A DNA stretch of 64,000 nucleotides from Hyphomicrobiales bacterium (GCA_900469625.1 UBXV01000037.1:62697-126696), one strand, 5' to 3'; positions 9,230 through 18,416 are shown, counted from the stretch's first letter. The notes: generated by a model from the sequence alone, not told the origin. A program made the numbers and translations.

Positions 9230-9892
9230 TCAGGCTCCGGAAAGGTCATAGGGGCGGGCGAGAACGATCGCCCGGCCGGTGTCGAGGGAAATGCGAAGGG
9301 GACCCTCCGCAACATTGGAAACGGTACGGGACGATCCGAACGGCAAGGTGAAATCGGCAAGCGGATAGCGCGCATTGACGATGGTCAGCCCGAAGAGATC
9401 GGTCAGTCCGAGGATCGAGAACAGGCTGCCCTTCGGCAGATCGATGTCGATCTCGCCTGCAAGCAGCGGATAGGCCTCTTCCTCGCCCGAGGTCATGAAC
9501 ACCGGAAGCCCGCGCTCGGCAAGCGAGGCGGCCTGAAGCAGATGCAGGAAGGCATGGTCGCTGCGCGATCCACCGAGCGCGCCGGCAAAGATCAGGGCTT
9601 GCGCACCACGCGAAAGCGCGGCCTCGACGGCGATCTCGCCATCGGTCGCAGCCTTGGCGGCAGGATAGGGCTCGCGCGGAACGCCGGAAAATTCGGCAAG
9701 CAGCGCCTCTTCGGTCGAATCGAAATCACCCACCCAGACGTCGGGCATGACCGACAACGTCCGCGCATGCCGCATGCCGCCGTCGGCCGCGACAAAGCGA
9801 CTGCCGGCGAGCTGTCGCGCCAGGCGGTCGGTCGGGATCAGCGCACCGCCGAGCAGAATGGTGAAGGTGGATCGGGCCATGGCAAAGCCCAT
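9230..9892 (-). CDS. thiN: Thiamine pyrophosphokinase
   Basis: A 220-residue enzyme that pyrophosphorylates thiamine to thiamine diphosphate. Family motifs are visible in order: LLGGALIPTDRL, VAADGGMRHA (34-43), WVGDFDST (53-60, metal/ATP-binding GDFDS), ATDGEIAVEAAL and GSRSDHAFLHLL (108-119). Two starts are possible: ATG 9892 (used here) and ATG 9880, four codons later, which gives MARSTF; neither has a strong ribosome binding site. It is the first gene of a pair with uup. Its presence about 870 bases from the TPP-riboswitch-controlled thiBPQ operon fits a salvage role: imported thiamine needs this kinase. Confidence 0.87.
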   Translation of the reverse strand: MGFAMARSTFTILLGGALIPTDRLARQLAGSRFVAADGGMRHARTLSVMPDVWVGDFDSTEEALLAEFSGVPREPYPAAKAATDGEIAVEAALSRGAQALIFAGALGGSRSDHAFLHLLQAASLAERGLPVFMTSGEEEAYPLLAGEIDIDLPKGSLFSILGLTDLFGLTIVNARYPLADFTLPFGSSRTVSNVAEGPLRISLDTGRAIVLARPYDLSGA

Positions 9893-9966
9893 AGCGCAAA
9901 GGCACGTCCAAGGAAAAGCAAGAAAACCGAACAGGGCCGGTATCGGGCGATTTTGCGCCGCTGTCG

Positions 9967-10452
9967 TCAGTGTTGGTCGGGCAAGGGATCCGGAAACAGC
10001 ATGTCCGCATAGATGCCGGGCGTGGAATCGGGGATCTCGATGGCGCCAACGGTGCGCCGGTAGAAATCGGCCGGGCCAACGCCGCCGATGATGGCGTAGC
10101 CGTAGCCCGCATTGCGCATCGCGATCAGGCTCTCGCGCAGAAGCGCCTCGCCAATCCCTCGCCCACGCATCGCCTCGTCGACACCCGTCGGCCCGAAGAA
10201 GCCGAGTGCGGTGACGTCGTGGCAGGCAAATCCGACGATCCGCTCCTCAAACACCGCGATGTGCATGCGTGTCGGGGTCGCAGCGAAGGCGGCCTCCGCC
10301 TCGCCCGCCCAGCCGGCGCCGAAGGTCTGCTCGATCCAGGCAACTGCGAGCCGGCGCTCGGGCGCCATCGCACGGTGAATGCCGATCCCCGCGCCAAGCG
10401 GCGATGTCGGCCGGGCCGGCAGGGCATAAAGGCGAACGAGCATGTCGGTCAT
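9967..10452 (-). CDS. GNAT-family N-acetyltransferase
   Basis: A 161-residue single-domain acyltransferase. The acetyl-CoA pyrophosphate-binding motif A is RGRGIGEALLRES (96-108), preceded by GFFGPTGVDEAM and followed by MRNAGYGYAIIGGVGPADFY, the usual beta4-alpha3-beta5 arrangement. GGAAGGA lies eight to fourteen bases before ATG 10452. The substrate is unknown. The gene points away from the thiamine uptake operon, so its 5' region (10453-10595) may also hold the promoter of the riboswitch transcript. Confidence 0.82.
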   Translation of the reverse strand: MTDMLVRLYALPARPTSPLGAGIGIHRAMAPERRLAVAWIEQTFGAGWAGEAEAAFAATPTRMHIAVFEERIVGFACHDVTALGFFGPTGVDEAMRGRGIGEALLRESLIAMRNAGYGYAIIGGVGPADFYRRTVGAIEIPDSTPGIYADMLFPDPLPDQH

Positions 10453-10758
10453 CGCAGCGTCCTTCCGCGTCCGGATCTCCCATGTCCGTCGGCAAACCTA
10501 TCGCATATGGCGCGGAAGGCGAAACGCCGCGTACCGCCTTTGCTGCCAGCAAACTTCGCTTGCCATCAAACCGGCGCAGCGGTAAATCTCTTCCCGCTCT
10601 AACGGGGTGCCTTCCGGCCGCATGCGGCTGAAGGCTGAGAGGCGTTTGACGCCAACCCGCGGAACCTGATCCGGCTCATACCGGCGGAGGGATTAGACGC
10701 GATCGGATCGATACGCCCTTTTCCCATGCAACATCAATTTTAGGGAGAGGTGCCTGCC
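10453..10758 (+). other. Gene-free region upstream of thiB carrying promoter and riboswitch leader
   Basis: This interval separates the divergent acetyltransferase and thiB genes. It contains the TPP riboswitch (10596-10700) and the thiB ribosome binding site AGGGAGAGG at 10742-10750. The first 140 bases must hold divergent promoters, but I could not identify convincing -35/-10 boxes. Confidence 0.6.
10596..10700 (+). ncRNA. TPP riboswitch (THI element)
   Basis: The conserved core is present: a GGGGTGCC-like 5' strand at about 10604-10612, the CTGAGA pyrimidine-sensor bulge at 10635-10640, an ACCCG-GGAACCTGATCCGG block at about 10655-10674 and the TACCGGCGGAGGGA 3' element ending near 10692. 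The bases TCTAA (10598-10602) can pair with TTAGA (10693-10697) to close the P1 helix. It lies about 60 bases before the thiB start. By family knowledge, TPP binding would repress thiBPQ, probably by hiding the ribosome binding site because no terminator T-run is seen. Confidence 0.95.
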
Positions 10759-11787
10759 ATGTCCAATTTTCCGCAAACGAAGCTCCTTAGCCGGCTAGCG
10801 CTTGCTGCTGCTGCCAGCCTTGTCTTTACGACCGGCGCTGCCGCCGCTGAGAAGACGCTGACGGTTTACACCTATGAGAGCTTCATCACCGAATGGGGCC
10901 CGGGTGCCAAGGTCGCCGAGGCCTTCGAGAAGACCTGCGAATGCAAGGTCACCTATGTCGGCGTCGCTGATGGCGTCGAGCTTTTGACCCGCCTGAAGCT
11001 GGAAGGCGCTGCCTCCAAGGCCGACATCGTGCTCGGCCTCGACACCAACCTCGTCGCCGAAGCCAAGGCGACCGGTTTCTTCGCGCCGCATGGCATCGAA
11101 GCCAAGGACGTCAAGGTGCCCGGCGGCTTCACCGACGACACGTTCCTTCCCTATGACTACGGCCATTTCGCCGTCGTCTACGACACGCAGACACTGAAGA
11201 CGCCGCCGAAAAGCCTGAAGGAACTGGTCGAAGGCGACCCGTCGCAGAAGATCGTCATCGAGGATCCGCGCACCTCGACGCCGGGTCTCGGCCTGCTTCT
11301 GTGGGTCAAGGCTGTCTATGGCGACGAGGCCGGTGCCGCCTGGGCGAAGCTCAAGGACCGGGTCCTGACGGTGACGCCGGGCTGGTCGGAAGCCTACGGC
11401 CTCTTCACCAAGGGCGAGGCACCGATGGTGCTGTCCTATACCACCTCGCCCGCCTACCACATGGTGGCCGAAAACACGGATCGTTATCAGGCAGCCGAAT
11501 TCTCGGAAGGGCACTATATCCAGATCGAAGTCGCCGGCATGACCAAGAACGCCAAGGAACCGGACCTTGCCCGGCAGTTTCTCGGGTTCATGACCGGTCC
11601 GGAGTTCCAGTCGATCATCCCGACCACCAACTGGATGATGCCGGTCGCAGCCACCAAGGAGCCGCTGCCGGACGCCTTCGGCAAGCTGGTCAATCCGGAA
11701 AAGACGTTCCTGCTGCCGTCGGAAGAGGTCGCGGCAAACCGCAAGGCCTGGATCGACGAATGGCTGGCAGCCATGAGCAAGAACTGA
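10759..11787 (+). CDS. thiB: Thiamine ABC transporter substrate-binding protein
   Basis: A 342-residue periplasmic protein with a Sec signal peptide (about 1-30, ending TTGAAAA before [12 protein letters not shown]). The mature protein has the iron/thiamine-binding type II fold; [26 protein letters not shown] and [20 protein letters not shown] match ThiB/TbpA. ATG 10759 follows AGGGAGAGG by eight bases; a GTG three codons upstream overlaps that site and is rejected. It is the first gene of the TPP-riboswitch-controlled thiBPQ operon and delivers thiamine, TMP or TPP to ThiP. Confidence 0.95.
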   Translation: MSNFPQTKLLSRLALAAAASLVFTTGAAAAEKTLTVYTYESFITEWGPGAKVAEAFEKTCECKVTYVGVADGVELLTRLKLEGAASKADIVLGLDTNLVAEAKATGFFAPHGIEAKDVKVPGGFTDDTFLPYDYGHFAVVYDTQTLKTPPKSLKELVEGDPSQKIVIEDPRTSTPGLGLLLWVKAVYGDEAGAAWAKLKDRVLTVTPGWSEAYGLFTKGEAPMVLSYTTSPAYHMVAENTDRYQAAEFSEGHYIQIEVAGMTKNAKEPDLARQFLGFMTGPEFQSIIPTTNWMMPVAATKEPLPDAFGKLVNPEKTFLLPSEEVAANRKAWIDEWLAAMSKN

Positions 11788-11794
11788 AGCGCAC

Positions 11795-13423
11795 TTGTTC
11801 GCGCCTGCCGAAAATCGCACAATCATAACCGCCGGGGCCCTCAGCCTCGGCGGCATTGTGCTGTTCGTCTGCCTTGCGGTCGCAGCACTGCTGCTCGCGA
11901 GCGGCGACTTCGGCAAGGGCACGCTGTTCGATGCCTATATCTGGCGGGTAACCCGCTTCACCCTTTTGCAGGCGACCCTGTCGACGCTGCTTTCGGTTGT
12001 ACTGGCCATTCCGATCGCCCGCGCGTTGGCGCGCCGCTCCGCCTTTCCCGGCCGCGTCTGGGTGCTACGGCTCATGGCCCTGCCGCTCGGCCTGCCGGTG
12101 CTGGTCGGCGCTCTCGGCCTGATCGAGATCTGGGGCCGGCAGGGTGTTCTCAACACCGCCCTTGCCGAGCTCGGGCTGCAGCAGCCGGTCAGCATCTACG
12201 GCCTCTTCGGCATCCTGCTGGCCCACGTCTTCTTCAACATGCCGCTGGTCGCGCGCCTCTTTCTTTCAGGGCTCGAGCGCATCCCCCCGGAATATTGGCG
12301 CACGAGCGCCAATCTCGGCATGCCACCGGGCGCGGTCTTTCGCTTTGTCGAATGGCCGGTGCTGCGTGGGCTCCTGCCGGGCGCCGCCGGCCTGGTCTTC
12401 ATGCTCTGCGCCACCAGCTTCACGCTGGTGCTGACGCTTGGCGGTGGGCCGGCCGCCAGCACCATCGAGGTTGCGATCTACCAGGCGCTGCGCTTCGATT
12501 TCGACCCGCAAAGGGCAATCGCCCTGTCCGCGTTGCAGATCGCCATGACCGGCGTGCTGTTGCTGATCCTTGCGCGCCTCGCGACCGAACCGGCGGAGGG
12601 CGCCACCGGCGGCGGCGCTGCCAGACGCTACGACACCGGCAGCGGCTGGTCGCAGGTGTTTGATGCCGGCTGGATCCTGTTCGCGCTCCTGTTTATCGGC
12701 GCGCCGCTGATCACCGTCCTTGCGTCCGGCCTCAGCGCCGACCTGGTCAAGCTGGCGGGCGACCCCACAGTCCATCGCGCCCTGATCACCAGCATCGTTA
12801 TAGCCGTCCTCTCGGCTTTGCTGTGCGTCACCATTGCCGCTGCGATGATCCGCGCCGGAGGCACCGTCACGGCGCGCCGGCACGTCCCGACCCTGGCCAA
12901 GGCCTTTGCCGGGACGATCACCGCAAGCACATCCCTGGTGCTGCTGGTGCCGCCGGTCGTGCTGGGAGCCGGATGGTTCCTGCTTCTGCGGCCATTCGGC
13001 GACGTCGCCCGTTTCGCACCCGCCATCGTCGTTGCCATCAACGCGCTGATGGCGCTGCCCTTCGTTCACCGCATCCTCGCGCCGGCAATGGCAACCCATG
13101 CGGCGCGCACCGACCGATTGACGGCAAGCCTCGGCATCCGCGGCTTCCATCGTCTGCGATGGATCGACCTGCCGCCGCTCCGCAAACCGCTGCTGATGGC
13201 CGCCTCCTTTGCCATGGCGCTGTCGCTCGGCGATCTCGGCGCCGTCGCGCTGTTCGGTTCGCAGGACATGGTCACCCTGCCCTGGCTGCTCTATAGCCGG
13301 ATGGGCAGCTATCGCACCACGGACGCGGCCGGGCTGGCGCTGTTTCTCGGCCTCCTCTGCCTGATCTTCACCATGCTTGGCACCGCCGGCGACAGGCGCA
13401 TGCCGGAAGGGCGCAACGCATGA
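11795..13423 (+). CDS. thiP: Thiamine ABC transporter permease
   Basis: A 542-residue inner-membrane protein with about twelve hydrophobic segments in two tandem halves, each a BPD_transp_1 domain. Each half has a cytoplasmic EAA-like loop: the first near ERIPPEYWRTSANLGMPPGA, the second near DRLTASLGIRGFHRLRWIDL. This internal duplication and the length match ThiP. The only plausible start is TTG 11795, seven bases after the thiB stop, because an in-frame stop lies just upstream. Its ribosome binding site is weak, which suggests coupling to thiB. It overlaps thiQ by four bases (ATGA at 13420-13423). Confidence 0.92.
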   Translation: MFAPAENRTIITAGALSLGGIVLFVCLAVAALLLASGDFGKGTLFDAYIWRVTRFTLLQATLSTLLSVVLAIPIARALARRSAFPGRVWVLRLMALPLGLPVLVGALGLIEIWGRQGVLNTALAELGLQQPVSIYGLFGILLAHVFFNMPLVARLFLSGLERIPPEYWRTSANLGMPPGAVFRFVEWPVLRGLLPGAAGLVFMLCATSFTLVLTLGGGPAASTIEVAIYQALRFDFDPQRAIALSALQIAMTGVLLLILARLATEPAEGATGGGAARRYDTGSGWSQVFDAGWILFALLFIGAPLITVLASGLSADLVKLAGDPTVHRALITSIVIAVLSALLCVTIAAAMIRAGGTVTARRHVPTLAKAFAGTITASTSLVLLVPPVVLGAGWFLLLRPFGDVARFAPAIVVAINALMALPFVHRILAPAMATHAARTDRLTASLGIRGFHRLRWIDLPPLRKPLLMAASFAMALSLGDLGAVALFGSQDMVTLPWLLYSRMGSYRTTDAAGLALFLGLLCLIFTMLGTAGDRRMPEGRNA

Positions 13424-14145
13424 TTTCAAAGGCGGCAGTAGAACTTGCCGGTGTCGATATCCGCTATGACACCACCGCCCTTCACTTCGATTGCGTCGTC
13501 CCGCCCGGCGGCATCGTTGCGGTTGCGGGCGCTTCGGGGTCGGGAAAATCGACGCTCTTTCACGTCATTGCGGGGTTCGAGCAACCGGACAGCGGCGAGG
13601 TTCGCATTCTCGGCGAGGCAATGTCGGGACGGGCGCCGTCGGAACGGCCGGTGTCCGTCGTCTTTCAGGACAACAACCTGTTTGCGCATCTCGACGTCGT
13701 CACCAATGTCGGCTTCGGCATCAGCCCCTCGCTTCGCCTTTCCACGGCGGATCGCGGCCGCATCGACGACGCACTTCATCGCGTCGGGCTCGACGGTTTC
13801 GGCAAGCGCCTGCCGTCGACCTTGTCCGGTGGCGAGCGCCAGCGCGTAGCACTCGCCCGCGCCCTGGTGCGGCACCGGCCCCTTCTGCTGCTGGACGAGC
13901 CTTTTGCCGCGCTCGATCCCGGCATGAGATCGGGCATGCGGGTGTTGTTGCGCGACCTGCATCGCCAGGAAATGAACACCATCCTGTTGATCACGCACCA
14001 TCCCGATGACGTGAGGGCACTGGCCGACAGCGTGCTTTTTCTCGACCGCGGGCGTATCATCGCCCATGACCCGGTCGAGCGCTTTCTCAACCGGCGCGAC
14101 GTGGCGGCGATCAACGACTTTCTCGGCAACGGTGATGCAGCCTAG
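13420..14145 (+). CDS. thiQ: Thiamine ABC transporter ATP-binding protein
   Basis: A 241-residue ATPase. Walker A is GASGSGKST (37-45), the Q-loop is VVFQDNNLF (80-88), the signature is LSGGE (135-139), Walker B is LLLLDEP (155-161) and the switch histidine lies in LLITHHPDDV. Short length and VFQDNNLFAHLDVVTNVGFG agree with ThiQ. It ends the riboswitch-controlled operon and is translationally coupled to thiP through ATGA. After the stop there is a 387-base gene-free stretch. Confidence 0.93.
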   Translation: MISKAAVELAGVDIRYDTTALHFDCVVPPGGIVAVAGASGSGKSTLFHVIAGFEQPDSGEVRILGEAMSGRAPSERPVSVVFQDNNLFAHLDVVTNVGFGISPSLRLSTADRGRIDDALHRVGLDGFGKRLPSTLSGGERQRVALARALVRHRPLLLLDEPFAALDPGMRSGMRVLLRDLHRQEMNTILLITHHPDDVRALADSVLFLDRGRIIAHDPVERFLNRRDVAAINDFLGNGDAA

Positions 14146-14532
14146 AATCGTGCCGCACCGGTGCTTCGCCACAATTTGACCGCTGCGCCATGCGAGGCGC
14201 GGATGATCCGGGCGGAACTGGCGCGAATATTCGCGCATCCGTTGCCGTGATACCACGGGGCAATTATGTGTGTGGGGGGTATGCTGCAGTCCCGCGTGCC
14301 GGGCATGACGCGCAAGGGACGCTGTAGCACTATGAAACTGCTGCACAATTTTATCCCTAGATCGGGTCCGGTTTAAGGAATTATGCAGTAGGCAGGTGGC
14401 GCTGAAATCAGATACAGCAAGACCTGGGCTGGAATACGCATGCCGGATCAGGTGTATCCGGCCGAAAAGGTAAGAGTTTCAACGCCATCGGATACAATGA
14501 TGGGTGGCGTTGGACGGGAAACGGGCTGAGGC
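14146..14532 (+). other. Gene-free region between thiQ and the M48 protease gene
   Basis: No supported gene is visible. The stretch holds a perfect 16-base palindrome GCGCGAATATTCGCGC (14221-14236). It also holds a stem GCCGGAT / ATCCGGC (14442-14448 and 14456-14462) and a stem AACGCCA / TGGCGTT (14481-14487 and 14505-14511) just ahead of the protease gene. It is AT-richer than its flanks. It could carry the protease promoter or a small RNA; neither can be proven here. Confidence 0.5.
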
Positions 14533-16044
14533 ATGGAACGTCATACAGTCAGAAACGACCGGTTCCCGCGCAAACGCGGTGGCCTCCGGGCACGTGCTGT
14601 GGTTGCATTGCTGGCGACAACATTGCTTTCCGCCTGCCAGTCCGTCATCGAGCAGACCTACGAACCGACCGTTTCGCCGTCCTCCAATCCGCAGATCGTC
14701 GACGAAGTCCAGAAAAACGACCCACGGGCCCAGCTCGGCGCGCGCGAACATCCGCGCATCGTTGCGAGCTATGGCGGCGAATACAAGGACGCAAAGACCG
14801 AGCGGCTGGTCGCCCGCATTACCGGTGCCCTGACGGCGGTGTCGGAAAATCCGCAGCAGTCCTACCGCATCACCATCCTCAATTCCCCGGCGATCAACGC
14901 GTTTGCTCTGCCCGGTGGCTACCTCTATGTCACGCGGGGCCTGCTCGCGCTCGCCGACGACGCCTCCGAGGTTGCAGCCGTTCTGTCGCATGAAATGGCA
15001 CACGTCACCGCCAACCACGGGATCGAGCGCCAGCAGCGCGAGGAAGCCGAAGTCATCGCCAGCCGCGTCGTCTCCGAGGTGCTGTCGTCGGATCTCGCCG
15101 GCAAGCAGGCACTGGCGCGCGGCAAGCTGCGCCTCGCCGCCTTCTCCCGCAACCAGGAGCTCCAGGCCGACGTCATCGGCGTGCGCATGCTCGGCGAAGC
15201 CGGCTACGATCCTTACGCGGCGGCGCGCTTCCTCGATTCCATGGCGGCCTATGCCCGCTTCTCGGCGGTCGACCCGGAAGCCGACCAGAGCCTCGACTTC
15301 CTGTCGAGCCACCCGAACGCGCCGCAGCGCGTCGATCTCGCACGCCGCCATGCGCGCGCCTTCGGCGCCGAAGGCACGAGCGGCGACCGTGGCCGAGACT
15401 ACTATCTGGCCGGCATCGACGGTCTCCTCTACGGCGACAGCCCGCAGGAAGGCTATGTCCGCGGCCAGACCTTCATGCATGGCCAGCTCGGGATCAGATT
15501 TGACGTACCGACAGGCTTCCAGATCGACAACAAGGCGGAAGCCGTGCTGGCGACAGGCCCGGGCGACGTGGCGATCCGCTTCGACGGCATTGCCGACACC
15601 GCGCGCAAGAGCCTGACGGACTACATCGCCAGCGGCTGGGTGACCGGCCTGCAGCCCGACACCATCCGTCCCATTTCCGTCAACGGCCTGGAGGCGGCAA
15701 CGGCGCGTGCGTCCGCCGATCGCTGGGACTTCGACGTGACGGTCGTGCGCATCGACAATCGCATATACCGCTTCCTCACCGCCGTTCCGAAGGGATCGCG
15801 CGCGCTTGAGCCGACGGCAAACCAGCTGCGCACGACGTTCCGCAAGATGACGCCGTCAGAAGCGCAGTCGCTGAAGCCGCTGCGCATCCGCGTGGCCGTG
15901 GTCAAGCCCGGTGAGACGATCGCCACCCTGGCCGCCCGGATGATGGGCACCGACCGCAAGCTCGACCTGTTCCGGCTGATCAACGCCATGCAGGTGACCT
16001 CGACCATCAAGCCCGGCGATCGGGTCAAGATCATCTCCGAGTAA
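14533..16044 (+). CDS. M48-family zinc metalloprotease, lipoprotein-like, with C-terminal LysM-like domain
   Basis: A 503-residue exported protease. The N-terminus has a basic stretch, a hydrophobic core and a lipobox-like LLSAC with Cys35, suggesting an outer-membrane or periplasmic lipoprotein. The zinc site is HEMAH (153-157) with the third ligand Glu209 in NQELQAD, as in the BepA/LoiP-type M48 proteins that maintain outer-membrane proteins. Residues from about 450 to the end (VKPGETIATLAARM ... INAMQVTSTIKPGDRVKIIS) resemble a LysM peptidoglycan-binding fold, although the alignment is only approximate. GGCTGAGG before ATG 14533 may serve as ribosome binding site. A perfect 14-base stem follows the stop. 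Confidence 0.87.
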   Translation: MERHTVRNDRFPRKRGGLRARAVVALLATTLLSACQSVIEQTYEPTVSPSSNPQIVDEVQKNDPRAQLGAREHPRIVASYGGEYKDAKTERLVARITGALTAVSENPQQSYRITILNSPAINAFALPGGYLYVTRGLLALADDASEVAAVLSHEMAHVTANHGIERQQREEAEVIASRVVSEVLSSDLAGKQALARGKLRLAAFSRNQELQADVIGVRMLGEAGYDPYAAARFLDSMAAYARFSAVDPEADQSLDFLSSHPNAPQRVDLARRHARAFGAEGTSGDRGRDYYLAGIDGLLYGDSPQEGYVRGQTFMHGQLGIRFDVPTGFQIDNKAEAVLATGPGDVAIRFDGIADTARKSLTDYIASGWVTGLQPDTIRPISVNGLEAATARASADRWDFDVTVVRIDNRIYRFLTAVPKGSRALEPTANQLRTTFRKMTPSEAQSLKPLRIRVAVVKPGETIATLAARMMGTDRKLDLFRLINAMQVTSTIKPGDRVKIISE

Positions 16045-16050
16045 ACGACA

Positions 16051-16082
16051 ACGGCGTCCGGCCATGTCTGGCCGGACGCCGT
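16051..16082 (+). terminator. Terminator-like hairpin after the M48 protease gene
   Basis: A perfect 14-base stem ACGGCGTCCGGCCA / TGGCCGGACGCCGT with a four-base loop starts seven bases after the stop. The T-run is weak (CAATTATCCT), so termination is likely but not certain. Confidence 0.6.
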
Positions 16083-16221
16083 CAATTATCCTGTCAAAAC
16101 AAATCTGGTCGGCGTGCTTCGCGCCAGCCTGATGCCACCGGATCCTGGCACGACCAACCAGCCGCACCTTTGCTCATCCGGCCGAGACCGTCAGACGACG
16201 CGTGCCGCGCCGTCCGTGGCC

Positions 16222-17088
16222 TCAATGCACGACGGACGACAGCGCCGGCGCCTTGGTGGCAAGCGCTGCCCGCAGCTTTTCAAGTGCGCGCGTCTCGATC
16301 TGGCGGACCCGCTCCTTGGAGATGCCGAGATCGAGCCCGAGTTCCTCGAGGGTCGCCCCTTCCTCTGACAGGCGACGGGCGCGGATAATCCGCATTTCGC
16401 GCTCGGTCAGGGCGCACAGCGCGTCCCGTAGCCACAGCCGGGCACGCTCGCCGTCGATCATCTCGCTCACCTGTTCGTCTGGCAGCGGCGCATCGCTTGC
16501 GAGAAAGTCGAGCCGTTCGCCGCCATCGCTATCGGCCCCGCCGACCGGGGCCTGCAACGAGGTATCGCTGCCGGAAAGGCGGGCATCCATGGTCTGGACG
16601 TCGGCGATGCTGACGCCGAGTGCCGCGGCGATCTCCTCATGCATGGCCTGCGATGTCAGTTGGCGATCGCCCTGGGCGAGGCGAGCGCGCAGTCGGCGCA
16701 GATTGAAGAACAAAGCCTTCTGCGCCGAACTGGTGCCACCACGCACGATCGACCAGTTGCGCAGCACATAATCCTGCATCGACGCCCGGATCCACCAGGT
16801 GGCATAGGTTGAGAAGCGCACCTCGCGGCTGGGCTCGAAGCGCGCGGCCGCTTCAAGCAGGCCGATATGGCCCTCCTGGACGAGATCGCCCATCGGAAGG
16901 CCGAAATTGCGGAATTTTGTCGCCATCGAAATCACCAATCGCATGTGCGACATGGCGATCTTGTTGCGGGCATCCTGATCGTGTTCGTTGCGCCAGGCCT
17001 TCGCCAGTGCGTGCTCTTCCTCACGCTCGAGATAAGGGGCCTCCATCGCAATCTTGATCATGCGCCTGTCTGCTGTGAGAGTCCTCAT
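16222..17088 (-). CDS. rpoH2: RNA polymerase sigma-32 factor, RpoH2 type
   Basis: A 288-residue sigma-70-family factor. Region 2 includes LVQEGHIGLLEAAARFEP and RFSTYATWWIRASMQDYVLRNW (2.3/2.4). The RpoH box is QKALFFNLR (123-131), which defines the heat-shock group. Region 4.2 is GLDLGISKERVRQIETRALE. The start is taken as ATG 17088 because GGAG lies six bases upstream; ATG 17100 and the longer upstream extension are less likely. Rhizobia carry two RpoH proteins, and divergence from the canonical RpoH1 (short N-terminus, MRTLTADRRMIKIA) suggests RpoH2, known in S. meliloti to be under the general stress factor RpoE2. Confidence 0.87.
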   Translation of the reverse strand: MRTLTADRRMIKIAMEAPYLEREEEHALAKAWRNEHDQDARNKIAMSHMRLVISMATKFRNFGLPMGDLVQEGHIGLLEAAARFEPSREVRFSTYATWWIRASMQDYVLRNWSIVRGGTSSAQKALFFNLRRLRARLAQGDRQLTSQAMHEEIAAALGVSIADVQTMDARLSGSDTSLQAPVGGADSDGGERLDFLASDAPLPDEQVSEMIDGERARLWLRDALCALTEREMRIIRARRLSEEGATLEELGLDLGISKERVRQIETRALEKLRAALATKAPALSSVVH

Positions 17089-17435
17089 CGATCGCTCCAT
17101 GGCGGGCGCCTGGACGCCGCTTGCGGGTGAAGTCCATGGGCCGGACGGAGGAACCCGACCGGCGCCGGCGGCGGCTGGTGCGGCAACACCGAAGCTTGAA
17201 GAAACGGTGCAGCGCCCTACTTCCAAACTACGAAGCTGAATTCTGACAGTAGATCAGAGCACCCAGATCGGCCCGGCAGGAAGGCGGCGCATCCCTGCCG
17301 GCCTTGATAAATGCGCGTCGACGCAAAAAGTTCCGTCGACCGGAGCAGAAACCCGCAAACAACAGATTTAGGAACGAAAAAGCCCGGCGCGATGGCCGGG
17401 CTTCGTCTTGTCTTCTGGGGAGGGACTGGCGCTCC
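17089..17435 (-). other. Gene-free region upstream of rpoH2, with the carD terminator
   Basis: No gene is supported here. The right-hand part holds the carD terminator (17376-17402). The left-hand part is the rpoH2 5' region. On the minus strand, GGAAG at 17224-17220 followed after 19 bases by TT is one mismatch from the RpoE2 pattern GGAAC-N18/19-TT; this match is weak and is offered only as a candidate. Confidence 0.4.
17376..17402 (-). terminator. Rho-independent terminator of carD
   Basis: Read on the minus strand, the stem AGCCCGGC / GCCGGGCT with a six-base loop is followed by a run of five T. It lies 34 bases after the carD stop. Confidence 0.82.
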
Positions 17436-18005
17436 TTAAGCCGCCTCGTCCTGGGCGTCGTCTTCTTCGATCGCCTTGCCGCGCTTCGGACCCTTGTTGA
17501 GATTGGCCTCGACCAGGCGCACGGCCTCGGTCTCGGACATCTTGTTCACGGCGGCGATCTCGCGCGCCATGCGGTCGAGTGCAGCTTCATAGAGCTGGCG
17601 TTCGGAATAGGACTGTTCCGGCTGGTTTTCGGCACGATAAAGGTCGCGCACGACTTCTGCGATCGAGATCAGATCGCCGGAATTGATCTTGGCATCGTAT
17701 TCCTGTGCGCGGCGCGACCACATGGTCCGCTTCACACGAGCCTTGCCCTGCACAACCTTCAACGCGCGATCGACGAAATCGGTCTCCGAGAGCTTGCGCA
17801 TGCCGATGCTGACGGCCTTGGCGACCGGCACCTTCAGGCGCATCTTGTCCTTTTCGAAATCGATGACAAAAAGCTCAAGCTTCATGCCGGCAACTTCCTG
17901 CTCCTCGATAGCAATGATCTGTCCGACGCCATGGGCCGGATAGACGATCGATTCACCGGTCTTGAAGCCGTGGCGTGTCGAAGATTTTTTCTGCTGGGTC
18001 GTCAT
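17436..18005 (-). CDS. carD: CarD/CdnL-family transcriptional regulator
   Basis: A 189-residue protein that by family knowledge binds the RNA polymerase beta subunit and stabilises open complexes at rRNA and other promoters. The N-terminal CarD/CdnL/TRCF RNAP-interaction domain is visible at GESIVYPAHGVGQIIAIEEQ, followed by a helical C-terminal DNA-contacting domain (TMWSRRAQEYDAKI, SERQLYEAALDRMAREIAA). An acidic tail EEDDAQDEAA ends it. ATG 18005 is chosen over the long upstream extension because it begins the conserved region and GGGAG lies 12-16 bases before it. It sits downstream of fdxA on the same strand but more than 400 bases away, so it probably has its own promoter. Confidence 0.88.
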   Translation of the reverse strand: MTTQQKKSSTRHGFKTGESIVYPAHGVGQIIAIEEQEVAGMKLELFVIDFEKDKMRLKVPVAKAVSIGMRKLSETDFVDRALKVVQGKARVKRTMWSRRAQEYDAKINSGDLISIAEVVRDLYRAENQPEQSYSERQLYEAALDRMAREIAAVNKMSETEAVRLVEANLNKGPKRGKAIEEDDAQDEAA

Positions 18006-18416
18006 TCGTTTCAAAAACTCCCTGTTTCGCACCCGGCCATTGTTGGCCGGGGCCGGGTCAGTGAGGCCCGGGATAGACGGGGATACCGCCGGGTGGGTCC
18101 ATCCTGGTCCGTCCAAAGAAACGCAGACAATCCCATCAAACGCGGTCACAAAAGAGAAACGCAACGGTGCGTATCTAGTAAAGCCGCGCTGTGGAGATCG
18201 TTTGCTTTCGTGAGGTTTTCGGGCGCGCAAAAACACCCTGTGTGGATCAGTAGAAGGACCCTATCACAAAAAACTGCGGAAATCAATAATTTGCTGCATG
18301 GCAGCCATCAAGCCGCCATTCTCGCATCTGCGAGGGCAGAGCGTGATTTTCCCCAGATTTGACGCTGGGGTGTTTCGGTTCCGTCATCCGCGATGGACGA
18401 ACCGGAACCCTGGGTA
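18006..18416 (-). other. Gene-free region upstream of carD
   Basis: This 411-base interval separates the fdxA stop from the carD start, both on the minus strand. A perfect stem CCGGCCA / TGGCCGG (18033-18050) lies 28 bases upstream of the carD start, within its probable leader. No open reading frame with coding character was found. Promoter boxes could not be assigned. Confidence 0.5.

Noticed and set aside
7133-10012. A 959-codon open frame antisense to uup, thiN and part of marR
   Set aside because: It spans several well-supported genes on the other strand and has no family features.
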